Assembly: GCF_004403985.1 (NCBI RefSeq)
Contig: NZ_SOHL01000015.1
Location: forward strand, 124,001-188,000
Length of the DNA: 64,000 nt
Reading direction: 5' to 3'
Source: Cryobacterium gelidum
GTDB lineage: Bacteria; Actinomycetota; Actinomycetes; Actinomycetales; Microbacteriaceae
Under the pieces are notes generated by a model that had not been told where the DNA came from, searched no databases, and worked only from the letters and a program-made list of their open reading frames with translations. The position numbers were made by a program, and so were the translations under genes. Every line of letters starts with the position of its first letter. Within the stretch, counting starts at the first letter, position 1. Below are positions 36,499 through 46,281 of the stretch, piece by piece.

Positions 36499-37704
36499 AT
36501 GCGCTTACTGCGAAAGGCTCTGATGCCCGATTACGATGTCTCCGCCCCCCTCGACACTGACTACTACGGTGTCTTCGCCGATGTTCCAGCCGCCGATCGG
36601 GCGTTCTGGAGCCGGGCGCGTTCCTTTGCGGTCGAGACGCTCGACGAGCTGAGCGCGGCCTGGGACAAGGCGGAGTATCCGCTGCATCTGGCTCGCCGGC
36701 TGGGTGAACTCGACCTCCTCACCGATGGCGTCACGGGCCCGGGTCTCACCCCCATGTCACCACTCGCCGCCGGACTGGTGAATATGGAAATCTCCCGCGG
36801 CGACGGTTCAATGGGCACCGTCGTGGCCGTGCAGGGCGGCCTCGCCCTGCGCAGCATCGCCATGTTCGGCAGTGACGAACAAAAGGCTACCTGGCTGGTT
36901 CCACTGGCTCGTGCGGACAAGCTCGGCGCCTTCGCCCTGACCGAACCCAACCATGGCTCGGACTCGGTGGCCCTCGAAACCACCGCGCACCGCGACGGCG
37001 ACGCATGGGTCATCAACGGCGAGAAGAAATGGATCGGCAACGGCTCGGTCGGCGACGTGACCGTGGTCTGGGCCCGCGACGACGACAACAACGTACGCGG
37101 CTTTCTGGTCGACCAGTCACTGCCCGGCTACCACGGCGAGACCATGCTCGGCAAGGGATCCTTGCGCGCGGTGCATCAGGCCCGCATCACCCTCACCGAC
37201 GTGCGGATTCCGCTCGACGCCGTATTGCCGGGCACCCAAACCTTCAAGGACACCGCGGTCGTCTTATTTGCGACCCGGCTCGGTGTGGCCTGGTCGGCGC
37301 TCGGGCACGCCACCGCGGTCTTCGAGGCGGCCCTGAACTATTCGCAGCAACGCGTGCAGTTCGGCAAGCCCATCGCCGGTTTTCAGATCGTGCAGGAGCG
37401 CCTCACCCTCATGCTCTCCGAACTCACCTCGATGCAGCTGCACTGCATGCGGCTCGCCGAACTGGACGCTGCCGGTACCCTGCGGCCCATCCAGGCCAGC
37501 CTCGCGAAGTTCCACAACACCCGAGCGGCTCGCACTCTCGCCTCGCTCGCCCGTGACATGCTCGGCGGTAACGGCATCCTGCTCGAGAACCACGTCATCA
37601 GGCATCTCGCCGACATCGAGTCCATCCACACCTACGAAGGCACCGAGAGTATCCAGTCGCTGCTCATCGGTCGCGATCTGACCGGGGTCAGCGCCTTCCA
37701 CTAG
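36499..37704 (+). CDS. acyl-CoA dehydrogenase (glutaryl-CoA dehydrogenase-like)
   Basis: A 401-residue flavoprotein oxidising an acyl-CoA at the alpha-beta bond. The FAD-contact segment ALTEPNHGSDS, WIGNGSVGD, and the C-terminal catalytic-glutamate region IESIHTYEGTESIQ (the Glu of TYEGT) match the glutaryl-CoA dehydrogenase branch. The chain-length preference cannot be told. ATG 36499 has TGGAG six bases upstream; ATG 36523 is the alternative. Likely regulated by the upstream TetR protein. Confidence 0.88.
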   Translation: MRLLRKALMPDYDVSAPLDTDYYGVFADVPAADRAFWSRARSFAVETLDELSAAWDKAEYPLHLARRLGELDLLTDGVTGPGLTPMSPLAAGLVNMEISRGDGSMGTVVAVQGGLALRSIAMFGSDEQKATWLVPLARADKLGAFALTEPNHGSDSVALETTAHRDGDAWVINGEKKWIGNGSVGDVTVVWARDDDNNVRGFLVDQSLPGYHGETMLGKGSLRAVHQARITLTDVRIPLDAVLPGTQTFKDTAVVLFATRLGVAWSALGHATAVFEAALNYSQQRVQFGKPIAGFQIVQERLTLMLSELTSMQLHCMRLAELDAAGTLRPIQASLAKFHNTRAARTLASLARDMLGGNGILLENHVIRHLADIESIHTYEGTESIQSLLIGRDLTGVSAFH

Positions 37705-37760
37705 ACGTTGAAGCCCCGGGTTCCCGCACGATTTGCACGGGGACGAGGTAATCTGGCGCG

Positions 37761-40262
37761 ATGCCTCCAGATAATGCGAATCAGTCGGCCATTTCCTCCG
37801 TCCCTGGGGATGGATTCGTGCGGGTTCGCGGAGCCCGCGAGAACAACCTGCGAAACGTCGACGTCGACGTGCCGCGGGATGCGATCGTCGCCTTCACCGG
37901 GGTATCTGGTTCGGGCAAATCGTCGCTCGCTTTCGGCACAATCTTCGCCGAGGCTCAGCGCCGCTTCTTCGAGTCGGTCGCGCCGTACGCCCGTCGCCTG
38001 ATCGCGCAGGGGCATACGCCGCATGTCGACGAGATCACCGGGTTACCGCCGGCGGTCGCCCTGCAACAACGCCGGGGAACACCCAGTTCCCGATCCAGTG
38101 TCGGTACGGTGACAACCCTGTCCAATTCGATGCGCATGATGTATTCCCGTGCGGGTATATATCCGGCGGATGCGGCCGGCCGACTCGAATCCGACTCCTT
38201 TTCGCCGAACACCGCGATGGGCGCCTGCCCGCGCTGCCATGGTCTGGGAATGGCGCACACTGTCAGCGAAGCGTCGATGGTGCTCGATGCCACCCTGAGT
38301 ATTCGAGAGGGTGCCATCACGGCCTGGCCCGGTGCCTGGCAGGGCAAGAACCTGCGCGACATCGTTGCGGTGCTCGGCTATGACATCGACCGGCCCTGGC
38401 AGGACCTGTCCCGCGCCGACCGGGATTGGATTCTGTTCACGGAGGAGCAGCCGGTCGTGGAAGTCGTTCCGCAACGCGATCGCATCGCCAAGCCATACCA
38501 GGGCCGATTCTGGAGCGCGAAGAGTTTCGTGCTGCACACCCTCGCCGACAGCAAGAGTCCGAACGTGCGGCAGCGCGTGCTGCGGTACGTCGACACCGGC
38601 CCGTGCCCCCTCTGCGGCGGCAGCGGGTTGAAGCCCGACGCCCTGGCGGTCACGGTGTCCGGGTACTCGATCGCGGTGCTCAATGCCCTGCCGATGACGG
38701 CCCTGGCCGAGGTTCTGCGGCCCATCGTGTCTGGCGGCCTGGGTTCGTCGGAGGTTGCCATCACCCTGGCCGGCGACCTGCTGCGCCGCATCGACGTGCT
38801 GCTCGAGCTGGGACTCGGCTATCTCGCGCTCGGCCGGTCGACCCCCACCCTGTCGCCCGGTGAAATGCAACGGCTGCGCATCGCCACGCAGTTGCGTTCT
38901 GGACTGTTCGGTGTCATTTACGTGCTCGATGAGCCCTCGGCCGGCCTGCACCCGGCGGATGCCGAGCCGCTGCTGCTCGTACTCGAGCAGCTCAAATTGT
39001 CGGGCAACTCGGTCTTCGTGGTCGAACACAATATGGATGTCGTCGGTCGCGCCGACTGGGTCGTCGACGTGGGCCCGCGGGCGGGCGAAGGTGGCGGCGA
39101 GGTCCTCTACAGTGGGCCGACCGCCGGCCTCGCGGAGGTAGAGACCTCCATCACGCGGCAGTACCTGTTTCTTGCGGACCGCGAGCCGGTGGTGCGGGGC
39201 GAGCTGCGGCATCCGCTGGGCTGGGTGGGCCTGACCGGCATCACCCGGCACAACCTGCAGGGCCTCGACGCAGAGATTCCACTCGGGGTGCTAACGGCCG
39301 TGACCGGTGTTTCAGGCTCGGGTAAGTCGACCCTGGTCAGCCAGGTTCTCGCCGAAGCCGTGGGGCGACATCTGCATCCCGAACCAGACGACGTACCGGT
39401 GCTCGACCTCGGCGACCCCGATGCTGAGGTGGAGTTCGAGGAACGCCTGACGGTAGCCGAGGTGACAGGGCTGGAGGCCATTGATCGCCTGGTCCAGGTG
39501 GACCAGAAGCCGATCGGCCGCACCCCGCGGTCCAACCTCGCCACCTACACCGGCCTGTTCGACGCCGTGCGGGCCACCTTCGCCGCCACCGACGAGGCCG
39601 AAGCGCGCGGCTTCACTGCGTCACGGTTTTCGTTCAACGTGGCCGGTGGCCGCTGCGAGACCTGCCTCGGCGAGGGTTTCGTGGCGGTCGGACTGCTCTT
39701 TCTGCCGGGCAGCTACGCGCCGTGCCCGCAGTGCGGCGGGTCGCGCTACAACCCCGAAACACTCGAGGTCACCTACCGCGGCAAGAACATTGCCGAGGTG
39801 CTCGGCCTCACAGTGGATGCCGCGCTCGTCTTTCTCACCGATGTCGCCGTCGCCGCGCGCAGCCTCGAAACCCTGCGGGAGGTGGGGCTTGGGTACCTGC
39901 GCCTCGGGCAGCCGGCCACCGAGCTCTCCGGCGGCGAGGCCCAGCGCATCAAGCTGGCAACCGAGTTGCAGCGCGCCCGTCGTGGCCACACGCTCTACCT
40001 GCTCGACGAGCCGACAACCGGGCTGCACCCCGCCGACGTCGAGCTGCTCATGCAGCAGCTCGGGCGCCTGGTCGACGCCGGTAACACCGTCGTCGTGGTC
40101 GAACACGAGATGGATGTGGTCGCCGCCGCCGATTGGGTGATCGACCTGGGCCCGTCCGGTGGCGACCAGGGCGGCCGCATCGTCGCCGCCGGCACCCCCG
40201 CCACGGTGGCCGCCCACCCCACCAGCCGCACCGCCCCCTATCTCCAGCGGCGCCTGGCCTGA
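37761..40262 (+). CDS. UvrA2-type excinuclease-like ATPase
   Basis: An 833-residue UvrA paralogue with two ABC units: Walker [10 protein letters not shown] near residue 47 and GVSGSGKST near 517, and two signature/Walker B sets ([13 protein letters not shown]...[11 protein letters not shown] and [13 protein letters not shown]...[11 protein letters not shown]). Zinc-finger cysteines are seen as [24 protein letters not shown] and CPQCGGSR. It is about 100 residues shorter than housekeeping UvrA, consistent with the class lacking the UvrB-binding domain. Members of that class protect against DNA-binding drugs (DrrC type) or aid repair. ATG start at 37761. Confidence 0.9.
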   Translation: MPPDNANQSAISSVPGDGFVRVRGARENNLRNVDVDVPRDAIVAFTGVSGSGKSSLAFGTIFAEAQRRFFESVAPYARRLIAQGHTPHVDEITGLPPAVALQQRRGTPSSRSSVGTVTTLSNSMRMMYSRAGIYPADAAGRLESDSFSPNTAMGACPRCHGLGMAHTVSEASMVLDATLSIREGAITAWPGAWQGKNLRDIVAVLGYDIDRPWQDLSRADRDWILFTEEQPVVEVVPQRDRIAKPYQGRFWSAKSFVLHTLADSKSPNVRQRVLRYVDTGPCPLCGGSGLKPDALAVTVSGYSIAVLNALPMTALAEVLRPIVSGGLGSSEVAITLAGDLLRRIDVLLELGLGYLALGRSTPTLSPGEMQRLRIATQLRSGLFGVIYVLDEPSAGLHPADAEPLLLVLEQLKLSGNSVFVVEHNMDVVGRADWVVDVGPRAGEGGGEVLYSGPTAGLAEVETSITRQYLFLADREPVVRGELRHPLGWVGLTGITRHNLQGLDAEIPLGVLTAVTGVSGSGKSTLVSQVLAEAVGRHLHPEPDDVPVLDLGDPDAEVEFEERLTVAEVTGLEAIDRLVQVDQKPIGRTPRSNLATYTGLFDAVRATFAATDEAEARGFTASRFSFNVAGGRCETCLGEGFVAVGLLFLPGSYAPCPQCGGSRYNPETLEVTYRGKNIAEVLGLTVDAALVFLTDVAVAARSLETLREVGLGYLRLGQPATELSGGEAQRIKLATELQRARRGHTLYLLDEPTTGLHPADVELLMQQLGRLVDAGNTVVVVEHEMDVVAAADWVIDLGPSGGDQGGRIVAAGTPATVAAHPTSRTAPYLQRRLA

Positions 40263-40503
40263 CCGCAGGAGAGCGGGCCGGCGATGGTCCAAAGTCCTGG
40301 TGACTCCGCCGACGCGGGCCGACCATTTCGCTTGCACAGGGATAACGAGGTCTCGGCGCCGGCGTCGGGCATTCGTGGTGCGTTCCTGTGCGGCGCGATC
40401 ATCGCACGGTTCGCGATTCCGGCCGCGTTCCTCGTGCGGCGTCCGCCGCTCGGCGAGCCGGTCGCCATCAGACGCTACTCTTCAGCGCTGGTTTAGCGCT
40501 GGT

Positions 40504-41139
40504 TCAGCGGATGCGCTGTGCCAGCACTGCAGGATGCTCGGCGGGCAGGCCGTGCCGCCGACCATCCTGCAGCAGCAGCACGTTCTTCTTCTCCCAGTCG
40601 CCAAGCCCCTGGCGGAGCGAGTCGATCGCGGCGCTCTCCGCGCAGGTTCCGGCGGTGCGGCCGCAGGAACACTTCGCGGCCGGACCGTCGTGGTGCAGCG
40701 CGGCGATGCGCCACAGGCCGGCCATCGCCCAGTCGATCTGCCGACGGGCGAGTTCGGTGTTGCGTTCGGCACGCCTGACCAGATCGTTCTGCAGGAGCTG
40801 GCGCACCCCCTCGATCCCCGCCGAGAACTGGCCGGCGACGAGGGCACCGAGCTCGGCGACCTGGTCTCGCAGAATGGTCAGGTCCTGGTCTCTGGCGACG
40901 AGCAGGGCATCCGTTTCTGCGATGTACTCTTCGTGAGCGGTCTCTGATGCGCCCCAACGCGCCGCCCACAACCGCACGTGCTCGAGGTCGCGGCGCTCAC
41001 TCTTCTCAGCCCCGATATGGTGCAGGCACAGGGTGCAGACCACCTGATCACTCGTCGAGGTGAAGTGAAACGGCTGCACGGCCAGGCAGCACAGGCACGA
41101 CACTTCGAGGTCAGCGTGCAGCGGATGCGCGTGTGTCAC
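40504..41139 (-). CDS. Cys-rich protein of unknown function
   Basis: A 211-residue soluble protein I do not recognise. The N-terminus has a two-half zinc-ribbon-like pattern (CLCC at about 15-18, CTLC at about 35-38, then HH). A long central stretch (about 70-150) is mostly helical and charged, and the C-terminal part has a second Cys group (CSCGRTAGTC). No signal peptide or membrane helix. Codon usage looks like that of its neighbours and the gene appears intact. It converges with the UvrA2 gene. A nucleic-acid or metal-binding role is possible but only a guess. Confidence 0.7.
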   Translation of the reverse strand: MTHAHPLHADLEVSCLCCLAVQPFHFTSTSDQVVCTLCLHHIGAEKSERRDLEHVRLWAARWGASETAHEEYIAETDALLVARDQDLTILRDQVAELGALVAGQFSAGIEGVRQLLQNDLVRRAERNTELARRQIDWAMAGLWRIAALHHDGPAAKCSCGRTAGTCAESAAIDSLRQGLGDWEKKNVLLLQDGRRHGLPAEHPAVLAQRIR

Positions 41140-41290
41140 CGTTGATCCACCTCACTGTTGTACCTCGAGGATACCGGTGCCGCGCTCATTCCCCAGGACA
41201 ACGCGTGCATGCGCTCCTCCGGCGTCTCGCTCGGCCACCAGGTCACTTCGGTCACCGCGGGATCCAGCCGCTGTTAGCTTGTCGCACGGA

Positions 41291-41328
41291 AACGACGGCC
41301 TGATCTTCTCGATCGGGCCGTCGTTTCT
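41291..41328. terminator. bidirectional-looking hairpin past the LysR pseudogene
   Basis: AACGACGGCC (41291-41300) pairs with GGCCGTCGTT (41316-41325), and the interior GATC/GATC extends the stem. TTTCTT follows on the plus strand and AAAC/GTTTCC on the minus. It lies 35 bp past the stop of the decayed LysR gene. Confidence 0.65.
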
Positions 41329-41359
41329 TCGCGGGTGAGCCAGGTATCCGCTTGTCCGG

Positions 41360-42125
41360 TCAGTCATTGAAAGCGGCCGGCCGACTGGCGATCTCGAGCG
41401 TGATGGCCTCGATCGCGGCGCGCACCACTGCAGAGCGCAGCGATTCGGCCGGACGACCGCCCAGATCGGCAGCTGGCGTTGAAAGTCGTCCGGCAGTACC
41501 GGAATGAATTCCGGCCGATCGTGCACGAGAAAATTCGGCAAAAGCCCGATACCGGCGCCTGCCTGCACCGCCTCCAGCTGCGCGAACAGGCGAATCGGCT
41601 GAAAGGTCGTGGCGGGCTCGGGCAGCTCGGAGGATCGGTAGCCGAGATCGGTGGCGAGCAGGGCGCTCTCGACGTACGACACGAAACTGTGCGACTGAAT
41701 ATCGGCCAGCGATTGGGGCGTACCGCGGCTGAGAAGATACCGCGGCTGGCGTAGAGCCGCAAGAAATAGTCGGTGAGAAACATCGCCTGCGCATTCTTGA
41801 CGTCGTTACGTCCGGCCACGATCTCCAGATCGACGACCGACCGGTTCTGACTGACCTTACGGGTGGCGCTGAACATTTCGATATTGATGCGCGGATGTCT
41901 CTGCTGCAGCTACACGAGCGCCGGCGTGACGATCTCGGCCCCGAAACCGTCGATCGTGCTGATGCGCAACAACCCCGACAGCGGGTCGGTCTGTCTGATC
42001 GTCGTCGTGAGGGCGCCGAGCCGGTCTTCGATCGCCTCGGCCGCGTCGATCGCGTGCCGACCCAGCCGAGACACGGTGAGCAGCACGAGCAGGTCGTTCG
42101 GGCTCGGGAGCGCGCGTGTACTCAC
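41360..42125 (-). pseudogene. LysR-family regulator, multiply disrupted
   Basis: From GTG 42125 the frame begins STRALPSPNDLLVLLTVSRLGRH and then jumps to AIDAAEAIEDRLGAL; most of the helix-turn-helix is missing. A TAG stop near 41909 replaces a codon just before LQQRHPRINIEMF. A frameshift near 41720-41760 precedes SYVESALLATDLGYRSSELPEP, and another near 41440 precedes ESLRSAVVRAAIEAITLE. Joined together the pieces give a LysR co-inducer domain. It diverges from the mmsB remnant, so the two probably formed one valine- or propionate-type locus. Confidence 0.87.
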
Positions 42126-42241
42126 GGATCCGTCCTCTCGAGCATGTGCATCTGCGCGCATACCCTCTGTGAAATATTGCCCTGATTGCAGGCTATCCGG
42201 CTGCGAGGGTGGAGGCAGCGCACAAGCAAAGGAGCTTCGTC

Positions 42242-42718
42242 ATGTCAGTAGTCGCATGGATCGGATTGGGCAACATGGGTGGGCCCATGTCAGCAAACAT
42301 GGTGGCCGCCGGTCACGAGGTGCGCGGCTTCGATCTGAATCCGGATGCCGTCGCCGTAGCAGTGAAAACGGGCGTCACCGCCGCGCGAAGCATTTCCGAC
42401 GCGGTCGCCGACGCCGACATCGTCTTCACCATGCTGCCGAAGGGCGAGCACGCCCGCGCTGTGTATTTCGGTGACGAGGGAGTGCTGGCTGCGGCCGACA
42501 AGGCAACCCTGCTGGTGGACTCGTCGACGATCGACATCGACACGGCCCAGGCATTACACGATGCCGCAGCCACGGCCGGTTTTCGCTTCGTCGATGCTCC
42601 GGTCTCGGGCGGCATGAGCGGCGCCATCCGCTTTTACACCCGCGGTAAGGTCGTCACCACCCGCTGGCCCGACCCGGCCACGTCAGAGATCGATCTCGGT
42701 TTTCCGCAGATGGCCTAG
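42242..42718 (+). pseudogene. in-frame chimera of mmsB N-terminus and mmsA C-terminus
   Basis: Residues 1-128 match 3-hydroxyisobutyrate dehydrogenase (GLGNMGGPMSAN, TMLPKGEHARAVYFGD, DAPVSGGMSGA) and are closely similar to the copy at the window start. From residue 129 (about base 42626) the sequence switches to FYTRGKVVTTRWPDPATSE and ends LGFPQMA, which I recognise as the C-terminus of CoA-acylating methylmalonate-semialdehyde dehydrogenase (MmsA). A deletion has fused the two genes in frame. The catalytic lysine region of MmsB and the whole of MmsA's active site are gone. AAGGAG lies ahead of ATG 42242, so a 158-residue protein could still be made. Confidence 0.8.
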
Positions 42719-42785
42719 TCGACTCGGGTCCCCAACTTCTCGGGAGCCCACGTGCGCTCGCACGTGAGCGGACTAGGGTGTGTGG

Positions 42786-43574
42786 GTGCCACCGGACTCG
42801 TCTTCAGCCCGCCCCACCGCCGCGCGCGAGTTCTTCGCCGGGGCCGGTTTTCTCGGTCGCGGCCTAAAAATGTGGAGCACCTCGCCGCGCCTCATGCTGC
42901 TCGGTGCCCTGCCCGCCCTTATCGTCGGCAGTGCCTATATTGCTGGCATCGTCGTACTTCTGGTCAACCTGGAGACGATCGCAGCCGCCATCAGCCCCTT
43001 CGCGAGTGGCTGGGACGAGCCGTGGCGCACGGGAACGCGAGTCGTGGCCGGCGCCGCCGTCACGGCCGGCGGCGTCCTGCTATTGGCCTACACCTTTGTG
43101 GCCGTGACCCTGCTGGTCGGCGATCCCTTTTATGAGCGCATCTGGCGGGCGGCGGAGACCACTCTCGGCGACGCGCCGACGGAACCGCAGCGCGGTCCAC
43201 TGCGCGGCATTCTGCGCTCCCTGGCTGATGCCTCGCGGCTGATGCTCCTCGCCCTGCTGGGCGCGATCATGCTGCTGCTCTTTGGCCTGGTTCCCGCGCT
43301 CGGCCAGCTGACCGCGCTCGTTCTCGGGGCAATATTCGGCGGCTGGATCCTCACTCTCGAACTCACCGGCTTCGCCTTCGACGCTCGCGGCTTCACCCTC
43401 ACCCAGCGACGACGGATGCTGCGTGCCAAACGCGCCCGCAGCCTCGGGTTCGGTGTGCTCACCTATCTTTTGTTCCTGATTCCGGGCGCGGCCGTCTTCG
43501 TGATGCCGGCCGCGGTGGCCGGCGCGGTCCTCCTGAGCCGGGACGTTCTCGACGCCACGACCCCGGCCGTTTAG
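42786..43574 (+). CDS. EI24-domain membrane protein (CysZ-like)
   Basis: A roughly 262-residue inner-membrane protein with about four to five hydrophobic helices (near 36-62, 88-112, 148-185 and 222-250) and the GDPFYERIW loop characteristic of EI24/CysZ-type proteins. CysZ proteins move sulfate, but actinobacterial members are mostly uncharacterised. GTG 42786 was preferred over GTG 42780 because AGGG is spaced correctly only for the former. It is followed by the convergent cytochrome b-like gene, whose stop lies within 4 bp of this stop. Confidence 0.8.
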   Translation: MPPDSSSARPTAAREFFAGAGFLGRGLKMWSTSPRLMLLGALPALIVGSAYIAGIVVLLVNLETIAAAISPFASGWDEPWRTGTRVVAGAAVTAGGVLLLAYTFVAVTLLVGDPFYERIWRAAETTLGDAPTEPQRGPLRGILRSLADASRLMLLALLGAIMLLLFGLVPALGQLTALVLGAIFGGWILTLELTGFAFDARGFTLTQRRRMLRAKRARSLGFGVLTYLLFLIPGAAVFVMPAAVAGAVLLSRDVLDATTPAV

Positions 43575-44512
43575 CGCTGGCGGTGGATGATTCGCCCGCT
43601 GCGCGCCGCGATGGCACGGACCACGTTCGGGCGCGCCCCAACCCAGATCGCGGTCGTGAACAGGATCGAACCGACAAGGATCCACACCCCGGTCCAGCCG
43701 TCGTCATTGCGCGCCGCGTACATGTGGTTGAGGTTGGCGCGGGCGCCGGTCGTGAGCACGAGCGTCACGTGCACGACGATGAACGCCACGAAGAAAATCA
43801 GCACCGCAAAGTGGAGTTTGCGTGCAACCGGCAAGGGAAAGAGGTGGTCGAGCCGCCGAAACCGCGCAGACAGTCCCGGTGACATGCGCAGGCCCGTCCC
43901 GAGCGCGATCGGTGCCGCGATGAACACGACCACGAAGTAGCTGAGCAGCTGCAGTGCGTTGTAGTACACCCACCCGTTGTCGGTCGGCCAGTCGAGCGAG
44001 GCATATTGCAGTCCGGCCGACACCGCGTTCGGGAAGACGTCCCAGTTGAGCGGTACGAGGCGCAGCCATTGTCCAGTGGAGAACAGCAGAACGTAAAACA
44101 GGACGCCGTTGACGACCCAGAGGGTGTCAAAGACGATGTGCTGCCAGAGATTGAGAGTGATTCGAATCGGGGGATTCTTCGTGCGGAACAAACCCGTGTT
44201 CTTGCGTGTCCAGAAAATGGACGGGCGTTTGGTCGTGCGCACCTGCCAGCCGGTACGAATGACGAACAGAATGAAGAAGGCATTGAGGCCGTGTTGCCAG
44301 GCCAGCCAGGCCGGTATTCCCACCGGGGTGGCGGCGAGGTGCGTCGAGACACCGGGATAACTGCGCGTGAACGATTCGACCGGCGGAAGGCCGCGAATTC
44401 CATTCGCCGCGAGCACAACCAGTGCCAGCGCAACGAGCAGGGCGGGCACAATCCATACCAACTGCACAGAACGCAGCCAGAAGGCACTGCGCCGGGAGGC
44501 ACCCGTCGTCAT
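43571..44512 (-). CDS. cytochrome b-type membrane protein
   Basis: A roughly 313-residue integral membrane protein with about six hydrophobic helices. Histidines in the helices (WQHGLNAFF, WQHIVFDTLW, KLHFAVLIFFVAF and VVHVTLVL) fit a b-type heme protein of the cytochrome b561/FdhI-like group that passes electrons between quinones and an oxidoreductase. No partner catalytic subunit is in the window. ATG 44512 (MTTGASRR) was chosen because the preceding in-frame residues look non-coding. The gene overlaps the end of the EI24 gene by 4 bp. Confidence 0.75.
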   Translation of the reverse strand: MTTGASRRSAFWLRSVQLVWIVPALLVALALVVLAANGIRGLPPVESFTRSYPGVSTHLAATPVGIPAWLAWQHGLNAFFILFVIRTGWQVRTTKRPSIFWTRKNTGLFRTKNPPIRITLNLWQHIVFDTLWVVNGVLFYVLLFSTGQWLRLVPLNWDVFPNAVSAGLQYASLDWPTDNGWVYYNALQLLSYFVVVFIAAPIALGTGLRMSPGLSARFRRLDHLFPLPVARKLHFAVLIFFVAFIVVHVTLVLTTGARANLNHMYAARNDDGWTGVWILVGSILFTTAIWVGARPNVVRAIAARSGRIIHRQR

Positions 44513-44639
44513 CGCGATCCGTTCTCGCCCGACCGGGGGGCCGTGGCGTCTTCGTAAGGCTACTTGCCCACCCCGCCATGGTGTGTCCTTCATAGACGCG
44601 GTAGGTCACATACCGGGGTCGACGCTGAGGCCGTTGCGG

Positions 44640-45020
44640 TACCGAGCCAGGGCGCGTTGAGCCGAATGAGGGGCCTCGGCCTCCACGACCGCGTTGCAGT
44701 TGCGCAGCCTGGATGTATTCCTGAATCAGCGTGATGCCATCGTGCGGCTCCACGAACTCGTCAGACGCCACGTACGCGGCGAGCTCGTCGTGGCTCGTGA
44801 ACTTGCGCACGCCGAGACCCTTGCCGCCTTGCGCATCTCGAGCACGTGCCGACCATTCACCATGCGACGTATTTCGCCGAGTTGCTGCCGGGCGATGACT
44901 CTTCTTTATGAGATGAGGATCCCATAGCGCGGGTCCCGGCGGTAGGTCGAAGAGGAACAAGAGACTCCGCACGCCCACCCCGGCAGCCAGAACGTGATCG
45001 TGGAGGGCAAGGCCCTTCAA
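44640..45020 (-). pseudogene. remnant of an ATP-grasp family protein
   Basis: The stretch KGLGVRKFTSHDELAAYV (about 44770-44825) followed by EPHDGITLIQEYIQA resembles the central part of ATP-grasp enzymes (nucleotide-binding loop and the EYI strand). The flanking sequence falls into other frames and carries no full-length gene. I infer a broken ATP-grasp gene; its limits are approximate and its former substrate is unknown. Confidence 0.45.
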
Positions 45021-45110
45021 AGGCGCAGGCCGGCCAAGTATTTCTACTCAACCGGCCCGTTCGCTTGGATTTCATGAAAACGCATACTCAATTTCCTGAA
45101 ATACCCACAG

Positions 45111-45194
45111 TGCGCGAGAGGGGACTTGAACCCCTACGTCCTTTCGAACACTGGCACCTGAAGCCAGCGCGTCTGCCAATTCCGCCACTCGCGC
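45111..45194 (-). tRNA. tRNA-Leu (anticodon CAG)
   Basis: An 84-base gene: 7-bp acceptor stem GCGCGAG/CTCGCGC, D-arm GGCGGAATTGGCAGACGC, anticodon stem-loop CTGGCTTCAGGTGCCAG with CAG, a class II variable arm, and T-arm GGGGTTCAAGTCCCC. CCA is not encoded. Confidence 0.95.
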
Positions 45195-45531
45195 GAACTT
45201 AGGAATGCTAACACTGTGAGGGGGGTCAGCGCCATTCGACGGCGCGTCGCGCGATCACGCCGGCCGCATCCAGCCTTAGCGCGCCACTTACCGGTGGCCG
45301 CACCCGCTCTAACTGGCGCGCGCACCGGCAGCTGGCGCGCCGACAGCGGATACCCGTGAGCGGCCATGCCCGCAGTAAAAAAGTCCCAAGGAATGCCCAC
45401 AATGGGCGTGGAATTCAATGATAGACGCTCCAGAGGTAGTATGACGGTTCGTGCCGTTTGCGCCCTGAAGGTGGGTTGTCACCCGAGACAAGTAACATGC
45501 TCATAGCCAAACGGACCGGATCGGGAGACCT
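45195..45531. other. 337-bp stretch upstream of fhaA
   Basis: No supported gene. The region after the tRNA is GC-rich and repetitive in GCGCGCC words. The part from about 45380 to 45520 is lower in GC and should hold the promoter of the fhaA operon; GGGAG at 45523-45527 serves the fhaA GTG start. Confidence 0.5.
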
Positions 45532-46281
45532 GTGGGCATACTGGATAACTTTGAAAAGGGCTTGGAACGCGCCGTCAACGGCGCTTTTGCCAAAACCTTT
45601 CGATCGGGCTTGCAGCCGGTGGAAATAACCTCCGCGCTGCGTCGTGAGCTCGACACCAAGGCCGCTGTTGTAGCGCGGGATCGCATCCTCGCTCCCAATC
45701 GCTTCACGGTGCGCATGTCCCACACCGACTATGCCCGCATGAGCGCGCTCGGCGTCACGCTCATCGACGAGCTCACCGCCCTGGTGCAAAAACACGGCAC
45801 CGAACAGCGCTACCAATTCACCGGCGGCATCGCCATCACACTGCAAGACGACAGCAGCCTCAGTGAGGGGATGGTGCAGATCGACTCCAGCTCGGTCACG
45901 AGCACCGTCGCCTGGACCCCGGTAGTTGACATCAACGGCACTCGCCACCCGCTGGTCAAGGCCCGCACCGTGATCGGTCGCGGCTCCGACGCCGACATCA
46001 CCATCGACGACACCGGCACATCCCGCCGCCACGTTGAAATCCTCTGGGACGGTGCCCGAGCGCAGGTGCGCGACCTCGGCTCGACCAACGGCTCCCAACT
46101 CAACGGCGCCCCGGTCACCCAGGCCATCCTCGAGCCCGACTCAACCATCACCATCGGTCGCACCCGCATCGTGTTCCGCGTGCTGGCCCAAGCGTCACGA
46201 GATACCCCTGCGGTCCCGCCGCCAGCCGACCCGGCCACCGAACGCCACGACATGGGCGGATTCTGGGGGCCGGGCGCATGA
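45532..46281 (+). CDS. fhaA: FHA-domain protein FhaA with N-terminal DUF3662 domain
   Basis: A 249-residue cytoplasmic phosphothreonine-binding adaptor. The N-terminal DUF3662 domain (about 1-115, starting MGILDNFEKGLERAVNGAFAK) is joined to a C-terminal FHA domain (about 150-230) with VIGRGSDADI, the SRRH phosphopeptide loop and LGSTNGSQLNG. It is the first gene of the conserved fhaA-fhaB-pstP-rodA-pbpA-pknA-pknB operon. In relatives FhaA is phosphorylated by PknA/PknB and binds the MviN flippase. GTG start at 45532; the stop overlaps fhaB by 4 bp (ATGA). Confidence 0.93.
   Translation: MGILDNFEKGLERAVNGAFAKTFRSGLQPVEITSALRRELDTKAAVVARDRILAPNRFTVRMSHTDYARMSALGVTLIDELTALVQKHGTEQRYQFTGGIAITLQDDSSLSEGMVQIDSSSVTSTVAWTPVVDINGTRHPLVKARTVIGRGSDADITIDDTGTSRRHVEILWDGARAQVRDLGSTNGSQLNGAPVTQAILEPDSTITIGRTRIVFRVLAQASRDTPAVPPPADPATERHDMGGFWGPGA

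Noticed and set aside
41152..41290. Possible C-terminal gene fragment upstream of the LysR remnant (…SLGHQVTSVTAG…)
   Set aside because: A plus-strand frame reads plausibly for about 40 codons but has no recognisable family or start.
45134..45418. A 94-codon minus-strand frame overlapping tRNA-Leu
   Set aside because: It runs through the tRNA gene and has no domain or ribosome-binding site.
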